Below the pieces are notes generated by a model. It worked only from the letters and a program-made list of their open reading frames with translations, ran no database searches and was not told the origin of the DNA. DNA of 64,000 bases from SM23-73-3 sp964580215 (GTDB taxonomy: Bacteria; Zixibacteria; MSB-5A5; SM1-73): NCBI GenBank assembly GCA_964580215.1, contig CAZOJT010000003.1:62001-126000 (forward strand), given 5' to 3'. This document shows, one piece after another, positions 26,532 to 35,406 of the stretch. The first letter of the stretch is position 1. Each line of letters begins with the position of its first letter. The translations under genes were made by a program, and so were the position numbers.

Positions 26532-27449
26532 TCATTTGAAGATGTACTCTAACCTCGGCATCAATTTTTCACTTTCGTCCAACTTAAGAAGATCATTCAC
26601 CTTTTGAGTTAAAAGATCAAACCAGGAGATCTTCTTCTTTCTTTCTTTGATGGTTTTGGGAAATTCTTCGATTCCCACCATCTCTCCGGCTATTTTTATG
26701 GCATCCTGCAAGTTTCCCAGCACATCCACCAGTCCCAACTCTTTTGCCTGTCTTCCGGTGAAGATGCTTCCATCAGCGATTTTTAAAACCTCCTCCTTTT
26801 CCATTCCCCGACTTTCTACTACCACCTCCACAAACTGTTCATAGGTGTCGTCAACTACCGATTGCAAGGATTCCCTCTCCTTTTTGGTCATGGATCTGGC
26901 TATGGAGCCCACATCCTTGATTTCTCCACTTTTCACTACTTCGAGCTTCACCCCTATCTTTTTGAATAATTCCTCAGCTACCGGGAACTGAAGGATGACT
27001 CCGATACTTCCGGTTAAAGTGGCAGGATTTGCCACGATGGTATCAGCGGCGCAGGCAACGTAAAAGCCGCCCGAGGCTCCCACACTCCCCATGGAGGCGA
27101 CCACCTTTTTGCCTTTTTCCCTTAATTTGTTGATCTCCTCATAGATTTCCTGGGAAGGAGCCGCTCCTCCTCCCGGGCTATCGATATGCACCACCACCGC
27201 CGGAACCGAGCCATCCTCGGCATACTTTCTCAACTGTCGTACCACCTCGGACGAATTCTGGATTACACCATGAACCTCCACTACCGCCACCCTTTTCCCC
27301 GCACCAGTCCAGAGCGCTGATCCATTACCAGAAAGCCCGATAAAGGCAAACAAAGTCAAAACCGAAATAATCAAGAAGCTGACAATAATTATAACTGCAA
27401 TCACCACATCACTTTTCTTTGCCACCTTTTGTTTCCTCCAGGGAATCAT
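26532..27449 (-). CDS. sppA: Signal peptide peptidase SppA (short form)
   Basis: 305 residues, the single-domain (Bacillus-type) form. Membrane serine protease that degrades cleaved signal peptides. One N-terminal transmembrane helix (about 14-38), then the S49 domain: 'DSPGGGAAPSQEIYEEI', the nucleophile Ser in 'GSVGASGGFYVA' (~127), and the Lys general base in 'VKSGEIKDVGS' (~180). ATG start. It sits downstream of the MltD-like gene in a cell-envelope group. Confidence 0.92.
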   Translation of the reverse strand: MIPWRKQKVAKKSDVVIAVIIIVSFLIISVLTLFAFIGLSGNGSALWTGAGKRVAVVEVHGVIQNSSEVVRQLRKYAEDGSVPAVVVHIDSPGGGAAPSQEIYEEINKLREKGKKVVASMGSVGASGGFYVACAADTIVANPATLTGSIGVILQFPVAEELFKKIGVKLEVVKSGEIKDVGSIARSMTKKERESLQSVVDDTYEQFVEVVVESRGMEKEEVLKIADGSIFTGRQAKELGLVDVLGNLQDAIKIAGEMVGIEEFPKTIKERKKKISWFDLLTQKVNDLLKLDESEKLMPRLEYIFK

Positions 27450-27500
27450 TATTGAATGAAAACCAATAAGGGCATACGCAACAACGAGTTAAAAAATGTG

Positions 27501-29660
27501 TTAATTTGTGAGGAATATTCTGATCCTATCTCCTATCCGGAGCCTTGAGGGTGTGACCAGATTATTCCATTGAATCAGCTTCTCCATCAAAACTCCGAAT
27601 GCTTTCGCTATATTCCACAAGGAGTCGCCCTTTTTAACCACATAGGTGACCCATTTTCCTTTTATTTTTTCTTTTCCGCCATTCCCGCCTCTTGCTGGGA
27701 TTTTCAGCTTCTGCCCCTTTTTGATACGATGCGGATTTGTCAACCCATTCAGTTTCTTGATTTCGCCTGTACTGCTCCCGAACCTGGTAGCCAGATCAGA
27801 GACGGTGTCGCCCTTTTTAACAACGTAAGTTTGCAAAGTTACGTCTGAAGCAGTAGGGATTAAAAGCCGCTGTCCTACTTTCAAGATATGCTTGTTACTT
27901 AGATTATTAGCCGACATAATAGCAGACACAGATACCCCATACTTTTTTGCCAGATACGAAAGACTCTCTCCCCTTCTGACAATATGCTCTTTAAAAAGCC
28001 CACCTGAACTCAAGTTTGTCTGAGGAATATTAAGCTTCTGACCTATATTTATTCGATGGGCATTCTTTAACTTATTCAATTGTCTTATCTCACCCGCGGT
28101 GGTATTGAATTTCAAGGCTAAGTTGGTGAGGTTATCTCCTTTTTTCACTGTGTAGACAAAGGACCCGATTCCCCTTTCCTTAGCATTTTTTGAGGAGCCA
28201 ACTTTAGAGGAGGTGCTTTTTGCCGTCATCCCTTTGTTGGCAGGAATGATGAGGCGCTGCCCGATGCTTAACCGATGCCTATTGGCTAACCCATTCAACT
28301 CCATTATGGCGGAGATCGGCACTCCGTATCTATGAGAAAGATGCGAAAGAGTCTGCCCTTTCTTAACTTTGTGCTCTACAAACAGTCCACTGCTCTTTGC
28401 ATCGTAGCCTTTGAACTTTTGGGCAAACAGTTTTTTGGTGCCAGCAGGAATCCTGAGCTTATACCCAGAGTAATTGGGTGGGGTAACCCCCCGACGAAGT
28501 TCAGGATTAAGCTCTTTGAGCACAGCAAGTGAAGTCCCCAAGCTCTTGGCAACTTTCTTCAAATCCACTGGTTGATTCACTTCGACCACGTCGAATTGAA
28601 TTGGTTCATCATATTCTACATCAAATCCATATCTGGTGGGTTCCTTGGCAATAATGGTAGCCGCCATATACAGAGGGACATAGTTGGCAGTTTGCTTATT
28701 CAACTTCAGCTTCCAAAAGTCGTTAGTCTTATGTTTTTTCATTACCCTCGCCACCCTTCCCTCTCCACCATTATAAGCCGCCAGAGCTAAGGTCCAGGAT
28801 TCGAACTTGGTGTAAAGAAAGGTAAGATAATCACAGGCGGCATAGGTGGATTTAACGAAGTCTCTCCTTTCATCATACCACCAGTTTCGTCTCAAACCAT
28901 AGTTTCTGCCGGTGGAGGCGATGAACTGCCAGGGTCCTACCGCTCGCGCCCAGGAATAGGCTTTGGGATTGAATCCACTCTCCACCAGACATAGCCACAC
29001 CAGATCCTCAGGCAATCTCTTTTCACGAAGTATCCTCTGCATTAGATCTTTATATTTGCCCGACCTTTTCATGTAGGTTTCGAAGGCTTCCCTTGCCACG
29101 GTCTGGAAATAAATGATGGAATTCTCCACCCTCTGGTTCCATTCAATGGGTATGTCATAGGTGACTTCCTGTTTTGCAGGTTCAATCTTTTCTACTGTTC
29201 CCTTTTGGAGGGCTTTGAAGTTTTCTATATCCTGAAATCTCTGCCGGAATGCAGATATGGAGCTTTCTTCGGAGAGCACGCCCAGCCCCAGCAGTGTAAT
29301 CTTATAGTCTTCAGCTATCTCATTCAGAAGCTTCTCGAATCTGCGTTCTCTTAAAGAGTCACCTTCCTCAAAATCCAGATTTGCTAAAAGCTCTAAAGCC
29401 TCTTCAAAGTGGTCCTGAGCTTCAAGCCACCTTCCATCCTGATTGGCAGTCACTCCCAGGGCATAATGTAATTCCACCTCTTCGAATTCATCTCTGGGGA
29501 CAATCTCCGCAGAGGAGCCGGAATCAATCCCAGGTCCTGTAGATGATGATTCCACCGGAGGGGGTTGATTTACCACACGGGGTTTAATCAAGTTTCTGGA
29601 ACAACCTGTTAAAAAAAAGATAGAAATCAAAAAGAAAAGGAAAAGCTTTCTTTTTTTCAT
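27501..29660 (-). CDS. MltD-like lytic transglycosylase lipoprotein with five LysM domains
   Basis: 719 residues from ATG 29660 (an in-frame start at 29681 precedes the signal peptide by seven residues). Signal peptide with lipobox LTGC, Cys20. The SLT (Slt70/MltD-type) domain spans about 190-330, with catalytic Glu in 'LCLVESGFNPKAYS' and 'AVGPWQFIASTGRNYGL'. After a degenerate LysM-like part ('LKELNPELRRG'), five clear LysM repeats follow, each starting 'V(K/R)(K/R)G-(D/E/Q)-(S/T/N)L' or similar. It cleaves peptidoglycan glycan strands with 1,6-anhydro product. E. coli MltD has two LysM modules, so this is a longer form. Confidence 0.93.
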   Translation of the reverse strand: MKKRKLFLFFLISIFFLTGCSRNLIKPRVVNQPPPVESSSTGPGIDSGSSAEIVPRDEFEEVELHYALGVTANQDGRWLEAQDHFEEALELLANLDFEEGDSLRERRFEKLLNEIAEDYKITLLGLGVLSEESSISAFRQRFQDIENFKALQKGTVEKIEPAKQEVTYDIPIEWNQRVENSIIYFQTVAREAFETYMKRSGKYKDLMQRILREKRLPEDLVWLCLVESGFNPKAYSWARAVGPWQFIASTGRNYGLRRNWWYDERRDFVKSTYAACDYLTFLYTKFESWTLALAAYNGGEGRVARVMKKHKTNDFWKLKLNKQTANYVPLYMAATIIAKEPTRYGFDVEYDEPIQFDVVEVNQPVDLKKVAKSLGTSLAVLKELNPELRRGVTPPNYSGYKLRIPAGTKKLFAQKFKGYDAKSSGLFVEHKVKKGQTLSHLSHRYGVPISAIMELNGLANRHRLSIGQRLIIPANKGMTAKSTSSKVGSSKNAKERGIGSFVYTVKKGDNLTNLALKFNTTAGEIRQLNKLKNAHRINIGQKLNIPQTNLSSGGLFKEHIVRRGESLSYLAKKYGVSVSAIMSANNLSNKHILKVGQRLLIPTASDVTLQTYVVKKGDTVSDLATRFGSSTGEIKKLNGLTNPHRIKKGQKLKIPARGGNGGKEKIKGKWVTYVVKKGDSLWNIAKAFGVLMEKLIQWNNLVTPSRLRIGDRIRIFLTN

Positions 29661-29828
29661 TTTTGCCTCCAGAACCAACAAAGAAGCCCAAGAATCGACC
29701 TAATTGGGCATTCGGGCTTTTAACACCCGCGAGCAAAGTTATAAATCGTTGCTATATAACAAATTTACAAAATCATGTCAAGCCTTTTTTATGTAACTCT
29801 GAAAAAGTAAAACCTGAAAACGGTTTAG

Positions 29829-29939
29829 TGGAGTGTCAAGCCCCACCGAGGCGGGATCTACGACTTCAGCTTGACCATTAGACTTTGGAGTGTCCCGCCT
29901 TTGGCGGGATCAAAGGTCTGCCTAAAGGCAGACACTCCA
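29829..29939. repeat. Palindromic element TGGAGTGTC...GACACTCCA
   Basis: Terminal inverted repeats TGGAGTGTC / GACACTCCA with a CCCGCCTTTGGCGGG palindrome at 29894-29908 and a GTCTGCCTAAAGGCAGAC hairpin inside. A relative with the same ends lies at 33038-33125. It occupies most of the gap between miaA and the MltD-like gene. Confidence 0.7.
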
Positions 29940-29957
29940 GACTTTCCTTTGAATCAT

Positions 29958-30887
29958 CTATAGATTGCGTTGAATTATACTGAAATGTTTTAAAATCTTC
30001 TGAATTAAATTATCATCCTCTGCATCCAACCAGATGATTTCTTTATCCTGCCTGAACCAGGTCAACTGCCTTTTGGCATAATGTCTGGTGTTTAGTTTGA
30101 TCTTCTCTATTGCCGCCTGAAGATCGAGTTTTCCTTCCAAATAGGCGAACGACTCCTGGTAACCGACCGACCTTAAAGCTTTAAGTTTTGGAGTTAATCC
30201 TTTCTCTTTGAGTTTTTTCACCTCATCTAGAAATCCTTTAGAGATCATCTCATCCACCCTGAGGTTTATTCTTCGGTAAAGCTTCTTCCTTTCCAGATTC
30301 AAGCCAATTTTTACAAACTGCATAGGGAATGGTTCATAATCTCCTTCTCGTTGCCAGATGCTAATTGGCTTTCCGGTAAGCTCATACACCTCCAGAGCCC
30401 GGATAATTCTGACCAAATCATTCGGATGGATTCTTTCTGCCGCTTGGGGATCCACCTCCTTTAGCCTATTAAAAAACTGAGGCTCACCGAATTCTTGAGC
30501 CTCCCTTTCTAACCTTTTTCTTGTATTTTCGTCCGCCTTAGGACCCACAAAGAATCCTTTTATCAGCGCTTTGAGATAAAGTCCTGAACCTCCCACGGCT
30601 ATGGGCTGTTTATTTCTTTTTATTATCTCCCGGATGATTTGTCTGGCTTCTTTGCCGTAATCGGCGGCAGTGAACTTTTCATCCGGAGATACCAGATCAA
30701 TCAGGTGGTGATGGATACTCTCTCTTTGCTCCTTTGTCGGTTTGGCAGTTCCGACGTCCATGAATTTATAGACCTGCCTAGAGTCGAAAGAGACGATCTC
30801 ACCTTTGAGCATATCGGCAAGTTTAAGTGAGACTTGAGTTTTCCCCACGCAGGTAGGTCCCAATATCACCAGCACACGATTACTCAT
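29958..30887 (-). CDS. miaA: tRNA dimethylallyltransferase
   Basis: 309 residues from ATG 30887; the frame runs on upstream to 31091 but family homology begins at 'MSNRVLVILGPTCVGKT'. It transfers dimethylallyl to A37 of tRNAs reading UNN codons. P-loop GPTCVGKT at 9-16, 'SFDSRQVYKFMDVGTAKPT' (~35-53), 'VGGSGLYLKALIKG' and the tail 'NTRHYAKRQLTWFR' are diagnostic. It follows mutL, as in many bacteria; no hfq gene follows. Confidence 0.96.
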   Translation of the reverse strand: MSNRVLVILGPTCVGKTQVSLKLADMLKGEIVSFDSRQVYKFMDVGTAKPTKEQRESIHHHLIDLVSPDEKFTAADYGKEARQIIREIIKRNKQPIAVGGSGLYLKALIKGFFVGPKADENTRKRLEREAQEFGEPQFFNRLKEVDPQAAERIHPNDLVRIIRALEVYELTGKPISIWQREGDYEPFPMQFVKIGLNLERKKLYRRINLRVDEMISKGFLDEVKKLKEKGLTPKLKALRSVGYQESFAYLEGKLDLQAAIEKIKLNTRHYAKRQLTWFRQDKEIIWLDAEDDNLIQKILKHFSIIQRNL

Positions 30888-31165
30888 TCTCAGGATAATA
30901 AAATTGTGAAAGCAATAATCTGTCCGAAATTTGAACAGAGATTGTTTGAATTCTCGGTTTTTAAAACCATTTTTATAACAATAGAGATGTAAATTTCGAA
31001 AACTTTCGGGTTCTATGAGAGATATACTTTGGGCGGGATAAATTTCCGCCCCTATTTGGAAGAGGGTTCCAATTCTGATAGAGCAGGGCATTCAGCCCTG
31101 CGCATTTCATATTTGAAAAGTATTCGGGCGAATCTGAAGATTCGCCACTACATGTTTTCTGGAAC

Positions 31166-33022
31166 TCAACTTCTGCCAAATTTTTTGCTCAACTCCTCTA
31201 AGGATAGTTTGATCACCGTGGGGCGCCCATGAGGACAGGAGTAAGGTTCGTGAGTGGAGAAGAGTTGCCGCAACAGGTTTTGCATCTCTTCCCGGGTAAG
31301 CCTATCCCCTGCTTTAATAGCTCCATGGCAGGCAAAGGATTTTGCCACCGCCTTCACCTTATCCTTTTCTACCTTTCCCTCTTCCTCCAATTGAGTCAAA
31401 ATTTCTCTAAGAAAAACTTCCCCACTTTTGTTTCTGATAAGTGTGGGAACCGCAGTCACCAGAATTGTTCGTCCCCCAAAATGTTTTATCTCAAATCCAA
31501 GTTTCTGAATCAACTCTTTGTGTTCTTCTAAAATCTGAAATTCCCGAGGACTCAACTCTGAAACTGTAGGAAAGAGAACCTGCTGGGAGGAGGCTTGCCT
31601 TTGGGTCAGATTTCTTAAAGCCTCCTCATATAAAATCCTTTCGTGTGCGGCATGCTGATCTAATACCATTAAATTTCCCTTCACCTGAGATAAAATATAG
31701 GTATCAGCAAGTTGCCATAAATTGGTCGCCCCCGGCTCCACCTTCGACACATCCAAAGTTTCCTTCTCTTTTTCCATCCTGGCACGATCTTCGGTTAATC
31801 CCTTTGCCAGTTTTTCGCCAGCTTCAGAAAAAAAGCTTTTCTGATCTAACTCCTCCTTGTTTTTGGAGGGTGAGCTGAAAGAGGAAGGCCGGGTGGGCTG
31901 AGATGCCTTTGGCGTCCAGTCAGGTTTATGCTGTGTGGTTGTTGTCTCTATGGAAACGTCAGGATGGGAAGGCTGAGCTTCTTGTTCCGCCGCTTTCAAG
32001 TCTGGTATTATCTGGGGAGAGGCTAAAGACTCTTTGATTCTGGCATAAACTAAATCATGCACTCCCCTTTCATCGGCAAACCTGACCTCGCTTTTGGTGG
32101 GATGCACGTTCACGTCTACTAGTTTGGGATCAATCTGGATAAAGACGATGGCAAAGGGAAATTTGCCCTTGGGGAGAAGCTCTCCGTATCCTGCTTGCAC
32201 CGCATGATAAAGCGATCTGGAGACGATTGGTCTTCGATTTACGAAAAGATAAAGCTCCGCTCGATTTGATCGGGCTATCTCTGGCTTTCCCACAAAGCCG
32301 GTAATGTCCGCAGGATCCTGTGGGGTTGGCTTCTCGTCTCCAGGTTTTATCTTCACTATCTTCTCCATTTGGTTCTTTCCAAAAATATCTGCCACCCGCT
32401 GGCTTAGATCGCTTGCTTTTGTGAAGCTAAAAAGCTCTCTTTCGTCGCTTTTCAACTTAAAGGAAATCTCCGGATATGCTACGGCGAATTTGGTCAACAG
32501 GTCAATTATGTGTCTGGTTTCAGTCAAGACCGTCTTCAAGAATTTTCTGCGCGCCGGGACATTGTAAAATATCTCCCTAATCACCACCGAGGTTCCTACC
32601 GGCGTACCTATCTGTTTTCTTTCTTTTATGGTTCCGCCTTCGATTTTAAGTCTGGTTCCGCTCAAGCTTTCACTGGTTCGGGTGAGCATATCCAGAAAAC
32701 AGACCGAAGCAATGGAGGGCAAAGCTTCTCCCCTGAATCCCAATGTGGCTATTTGGAACAGATCATCCACAGCCTTTATTTTGCTGGTGGCGTGTCTTTG
32801 AAATGCCAGGGCCGAATTCTTCTCATCCATCCCCATCCCATCATCGGTAACCCGAATAAATTTTACCCCCCCCTTTTTTATTTCAACATCTATATTCTTG
32901 GCTCCGGCATCAATTGAATTCTCCACCAACTCCTTCACCACCGAAGCCGGACGCTCTACCACCTCACCGGCGGCAATCTTGTCCACCAAATCTTCGGTTA
33001 GTATTTTGATTTCGTTATTCAT
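31166..33022 (-). CDS. mutL: DNA mismatch repair protein MutL
   Basis: 618 residues. GHKL ATPase motifs 'ELVENSIDAGAKNI', 'DDGMGM' and 'GFRGEALPSIASV' are intact; a Pro/Ser/Lys-rich linker (~350-430) leads to the dimerisation domain. The nicking-endonuclease motif DQHAAHERILYEE and the zinc-site CPHGRPT near the C-terminus show a MutH-independent, nicking MutL. The region before the ATG is a palindromic element and gives no clear ribosome site; a diverged copy of the first 51 bases lies 110 bases upstream. mutS is 4.8 kb away on the same strand. Confidence 0.96.
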   Translation of the reverse strand: MNNEIKILTEDLVDKIAAGEVVERPASVVKELVENSIDAGAKNIDVEIKKGGVKFIRVTDDGMGMDEKNSALAFQRHATSKIKAVDDLFQIATLGFRGEALPSIASVCFLDMLTRTSESLSGTRLKIEGGTIKERKQIGTPVGTSVVIREIFYNVPARRKFLKTVLTETRHIIDLLTKFAVAYPEISFKLKSDERELFSFTKASDLSQRVADIFGKNQMEKIVKIKPGDEKPTPQDPADITGFVGKPEIARSNRAELYLFVNRRPIVSRSLYHAVQAGYGELLPKGKFPFAIVFIQIDPKLVDVNVHPTKSEVRFADERGVHDLVYARIKESLASPQIIPDLKAAEQEAQPSHPDVSIETTTTQHKPDWTPKASQPTRPSSFSSPSKNKEELDQKSFFSEAGEKLAKGLTEDRARMEKEKETLDVSKVEPGATNLWQLADTYILSQVKGNLMVLDQHAAHERILYEEALRNLTQRQASSQQVLFPTVSELSPREFQILEEHKELIQKLGFEIKHFGGRTILVTAVPTLIRNKSGEVFLREILTQLEEEGKVEKDKVKAVAKSFACHGAIKAGDRLTREEMQNLLRQLFSTHEPYSCPHGRPTVIKLSLEELSKKFGRS

Positions 33023-33037
33023 ATACAGACTCGAGAG

Positions 33038-33125
33038 CTTGGAGTGTTCGCCTTCAGGCGAACCAAAAAGCCTCCAACTCTCGCCCGGACATTTCTTAGG
33101 TCAAGCTAAAGCTTGACACTCCAAG
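33038..33125. repeat. Palindromic element CTTGGAGTGT...ACACTCCAAG upstream of mutL
   Basis: Terminal inverted repeat CTTGGAGTGT / ACACTCCAAG with inner hairpins TTCGCC-TTCA-GGCGAA and TCAAGC-TAAA-GCTTGA. It separates mutL from an echo of its own first codons. Confidence 0.75.
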
Positions 33126-33131
33126 ACAGAC

Positions 33132-33182
33132 GGCGATCTTGTCCACCAGGTCTTCGGGTAATATGATAATCTGGTTTTCCAT
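33132..33182 (-). pseudogene. Diverged copy of the first 17 codons of mutL
   Basis: Reads MENQIIILPEDLVDKIA from ATG 33182, against MNNEIKILTEDLVDKIA in the intact gene. By my alignment 39 of 51 bases are identical, and many changes are silent or conservative. It is cut off at the palindromic element. Confidence 0.75.
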
Positions 33183-33186
33183 ACTA

Positions 33187-33236
33187 AGAATATGACGAAT
33201 GATTAATGACGAATGATTAATGACGAATGACGAATT
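33187..33236. repeat. Degenerate tandem repeat of AATGACGAATGATT type
   Basis: Several copies of a 7-11 base unit (ATGACGA / ATGATTA). Reverse-complement versions (ATTCGTCATT, CATCCGTCATT) fill 33622-33702, 35326-35352 and 35692-35785, always beside genes of the four-helix-bundle/TPR group. Confidence 0.65.
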
Positions 33237-33618
33237 AACTTCTAATTCTCTTTTTAATTGATGAGATAAAAGCACCTAACTGTTTTGAGAGATCATAGCT
33301 TTCTAATAAAAGGATATTTAGGTTTTCTTTATTTATGTAACCTAACTCAAAACAAACTTGCAATTGACTTCTCACTTCGCCTAAAGAACCCTTAGCAATA
33401 TACAGAAACTGGATAAATTCCCTTTTTGATCCCCTTTCAAACCCTTCCGCAATATTACTCGATATGGAAATCGATGCTCTACGAATTTGGTCGACTAAAC
33501 CATAATCTCTGCGAAATTTTTCACCTTTGGTGATCTTGTATATTTTCACTGCCAAATCTTTCGCCAACTTCCAAACAGGCAAATCCTCAAACTTCTCATA
33601 TACTGCCATATCCGCCAT
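33235..33618 (-). CDS. Four-helix bundle protein (S23 / 23S rRNA intervening-sequence type)
   Basis: 127 residues, ATG 33618. The opening 'KFEDLPVWKLAKDLAVKIY' and 'LVDQIRRASISISSNIAEGFER' then 'REFIQFLYIAKGSLGEV' define the S23 (IVP/four-helix bundle) family, originally seen inside 23S rRNA intervening sequences but now found widely as free-standing genes, also near diversity-generating retroelements as avd. No rRNA or reverse transcriptase is nearby. A 43-base copy of the 5' end occurs 1.7 kb upstream, beyond the TPR gene. Confidence 0.9.
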   Translation of the reverse strand: MADMAVYEKFEDLPVWKLAKDLAVKIYKITKGEKFRRDYGLVDQIRRASISISSNIAEGFERGSKREFIQFLYIAKGSLGEVRSQLQVCFELGYINKENLNILLLESYDLSKQLGAFISSIKKRIRS

Positions 33619-33698
33619 CCCTCATTCGTCATTAATCATCCTTCATCCTTCATTCTTCATTTCTTATCTGTTATTCGTCATTCTTCATCCGTCATCCG

Positions 33699-35105
33699 TC
33701 ATTTCTTTTTCTGTTGGGAAATTCCTTCAATGTTCCTTTTCGCTATCCCAATCTGCTCCGGCATCCCTATCTCTTCAAATATCTTCAAAGCCTCATTAAG
33801 ATACTTCAAAGCCTGATCCCGATCACCTTTAGCTTGTCCGCCAGAGGCGGATCCCGCTTTGCGGGAATAGATCAAACCGATGTTGCCCAACTGATTTGCC
33901 TCATTTTCTCTATAACCTATTTGCTTGCTAATCTCTAAAGATTCCTGATGATACTTCAAAGCCTGATCCAGATCACCTTTATTTTTATAGATCAGACCGA
34001 TGTTGCCCAAAGCACTTGCCTCACCCTGCTTGTAACCTACCTCCCTAAAAATCTTTAAGCCATCCCGAAGATATTTCAAAGCCTGGTCCAGATCACTTTT
34101 AGCTTGATGTATGAAAGCGATGTTGCCCAAAGCACTTGCCTCACCCTGTCTGGAACCTATCTGTCTGTCAATCTTCAAAGCCTCCTCTAAATACTTCAAA
34201 GCCTGATCCAGATCACCTTTAGCTTTATAGATCAGACCGATGTTGCCCAACTGATTTGCCTCATTTTCTCTATAACCTATTTGCTTGCTAATCTCTAAAG
34301 ATTCCTGATGATACTTCAAAGCCTGATCCAGATCACCTTTAGCTTTATAGATCAGACCGATGTTGCCCAAACTATTTGCCTCACCTTGCCTGTAACCTAT
34401 CTCTCTTTTAATCTTCAAAGCCTCCTTTTGATACTTCAAAGCCTGATCCAGATCACCTTTAGCTTGATAGATCAGACCGATGTTGCCCAGAGCAGTTGCC
34501 TCACCCTGCCTGAAACCTATCTCCTTATCAATCTTCAAAGCCTCCTGATGATACTTCAAAGCCTGATCCAGATCACCTTTGTCAAAATAGATCAGACCGA
34601 TGTTGCCCAAATCACTTGCCTCCCCTTCCTTATCCTTGAATTGACGGGCAAGACGCAAGGATTCCTCATAATTTTCCAAAGCCAAAGAGAGCCTTCCAGA
34701 AGTATAATAGCAAATGGCGATAAGATTACAAAGAGCGACCAATTGGCTTGCCTTTGCCTCTTTCATCGCCTTTTGGAATTCAGCAATGGCATCATCCCAT
34801 TTATATTCAGCCATCAATTTAGTGCCTTCAAAAAATGGGTCAAAAACTCGTGGTGGTGCAGAAGGCAAGCCGTCTTTGTAAATCGGGATGCCGAAATGTG
34901 TTTGTATAATTTCTATGTTCTTGTTGGCTAAATCGATCTTTTCTTCAGTTCGTTGGAGACGCTCTTCCTCTTCCTTTCTTAAACGGGCTCGTCGCGGCAA
35001 AACCCAGGCAAAGACAGCTACGACCACACCAATTGCTGTAATAACAAGGCCGAGGAGTGCGAACAATAAACCTGGGCCAATGAGATATCGAAGTATTCCT
35101 ATCAT
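33699..35105 (-). CDS. Membrane-anchored TPR protein with near-identical DNA repeats
   Basis: 468 residues. One N-terminal transmembrane helix (about 13-36), a short charged segment, then about eight tetratricopeptide repeats of 40 residues built on 'NIGLIYKAKGDLDQALKYH'. TPRs mediate protein-protein contacts; the partner is unknown. At DNA level the 120-base repeat units are very similar, and two blocks 360 bases apart (33868-34010 and 34228-34370) are almost identical. In the last repeat an 11-residue insertion (SRKAGSASGGQ) is encoded by a short palindrome inserted in frame. ATG start. Confidence 0.88.
   Translation of the reverse strand: MIGILRYLIGPGLLFALLGLVITAIGVVVAVFAWVLPRRARLRKEEEERLQRTEEKIDLANKNIEIIQTHFGIPIYKDGLPSAPPRVFDPFFEGTKLMAEYKWDDAIAEFQKAMKEAKASQLVALCNLIAICYYTSGRLSLALENYEESLRLARQFKDKEGEASDLGNIGLIYFDKGDLDQALKYHQEALKIDKEIGFRQGEATALGNIGLIYQAKGDLDQALKYQKEALKIKREIGYRQGEANSLGNIGLIYKAKGDLDQALKYHQESLEISKQIGYRENEANQLGNIGLIYKAKGDLDQALKYLEEALKIDRQIGSRQGEASALGNIAFIHQAKSDLDQALKYLRDGLKIFREVGYKQGEASALGNIGLIYKNKGDLDQALKYHQESLEISKQIGYRENEANQLGNIGLIYSRKAGSASGGQAKGDRDQALKYLNEALKIFEEIGMPEQIGIAKRNIEGISQQKKK
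33838..33866. repeat. Short palindrome inserted in frame in a TPR gene
   Basis: TCCGCCAGAGGCGGA and TCCCGCTTTGCGGGA stand side by side inside the coding sequence. The other TPR units lack these ~30 bases, so the insertion can be placed exactly; it adds about ten residues without breaking the frame. Confidence 0.8.
33868..34370. repeat. Near-identical 140-base blocks, 360 bases apart, in the TPR gene
   Basis: Positions 33868-34010 and 34228-34370 differ at only a handful of sites, while other repeat units of the same gene differ more. This equals three TPR units and points to recent duplication or gene conversion inside the array. Confidence 0.75.
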
Positions 35106-35282
35106 TTAATATTGCTTAAACTTTTTGTGTCGGGCAGTTCGTATGAACGCATACGCATCTTGCGACAGCCCGACCTACAATCTCATGTAGCGTTGCAACT
35201 CTGTGTGCGACGCTTTCGGTTTTCGTCGGGCACAAGACCCGACGCTACAACTTCAACCCATACGGGTGCCCGTCTGGGCATA

Positions 35283-35325
35283 CAGGCAAATCCTCAAACT
35301 TCCTATAAACCGCCATATCATTCAT
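35283..35325 (-). pseudogene. Remnant 5' end of a four-helix-bundle (S23) gene
   Basis: Reads MNDMAVYRKFEDLPV from ATG 35325, then runs into palindromic sequence. It matches the start of the intact S23 gene (MADMAVYEKFEDLPV) at 36 of 43 bases. Only the first 14-15 codons are present. Confidence 0.72.
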
Positions 35326-35406
35326 TTCCTATTCGTCATTCTTCATCCGTCATTGATTTTATCATAAAAGGCTAACGCCTTAACTTCTTTTTCTCCACTT
35401 TGCTTT

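Noticed and set aside
29958..31091. Longer MiaA with a 68-residue N-terminal extension
   Set aside because: The extension runs over a palindromic intergenic region and has no MiaA homology; the P-loop is nine residues after ATG 30887, as in the family.
33235..33618. Diversity-generating retroelement, since avd proteins belong to the four-helix-bundle family
   Set aside because: No reverse transcriptase, template repeat or variable-repeat pair is visible nearby; the adjacent repeats are TPR units.
33868..34900. Regularly spaced repeats that look like a CRISPR array
   Set aside because: The 120-base period and continuous reading frame show they are TPR coding repeats; unit and spacing are far too long for CRISPR.
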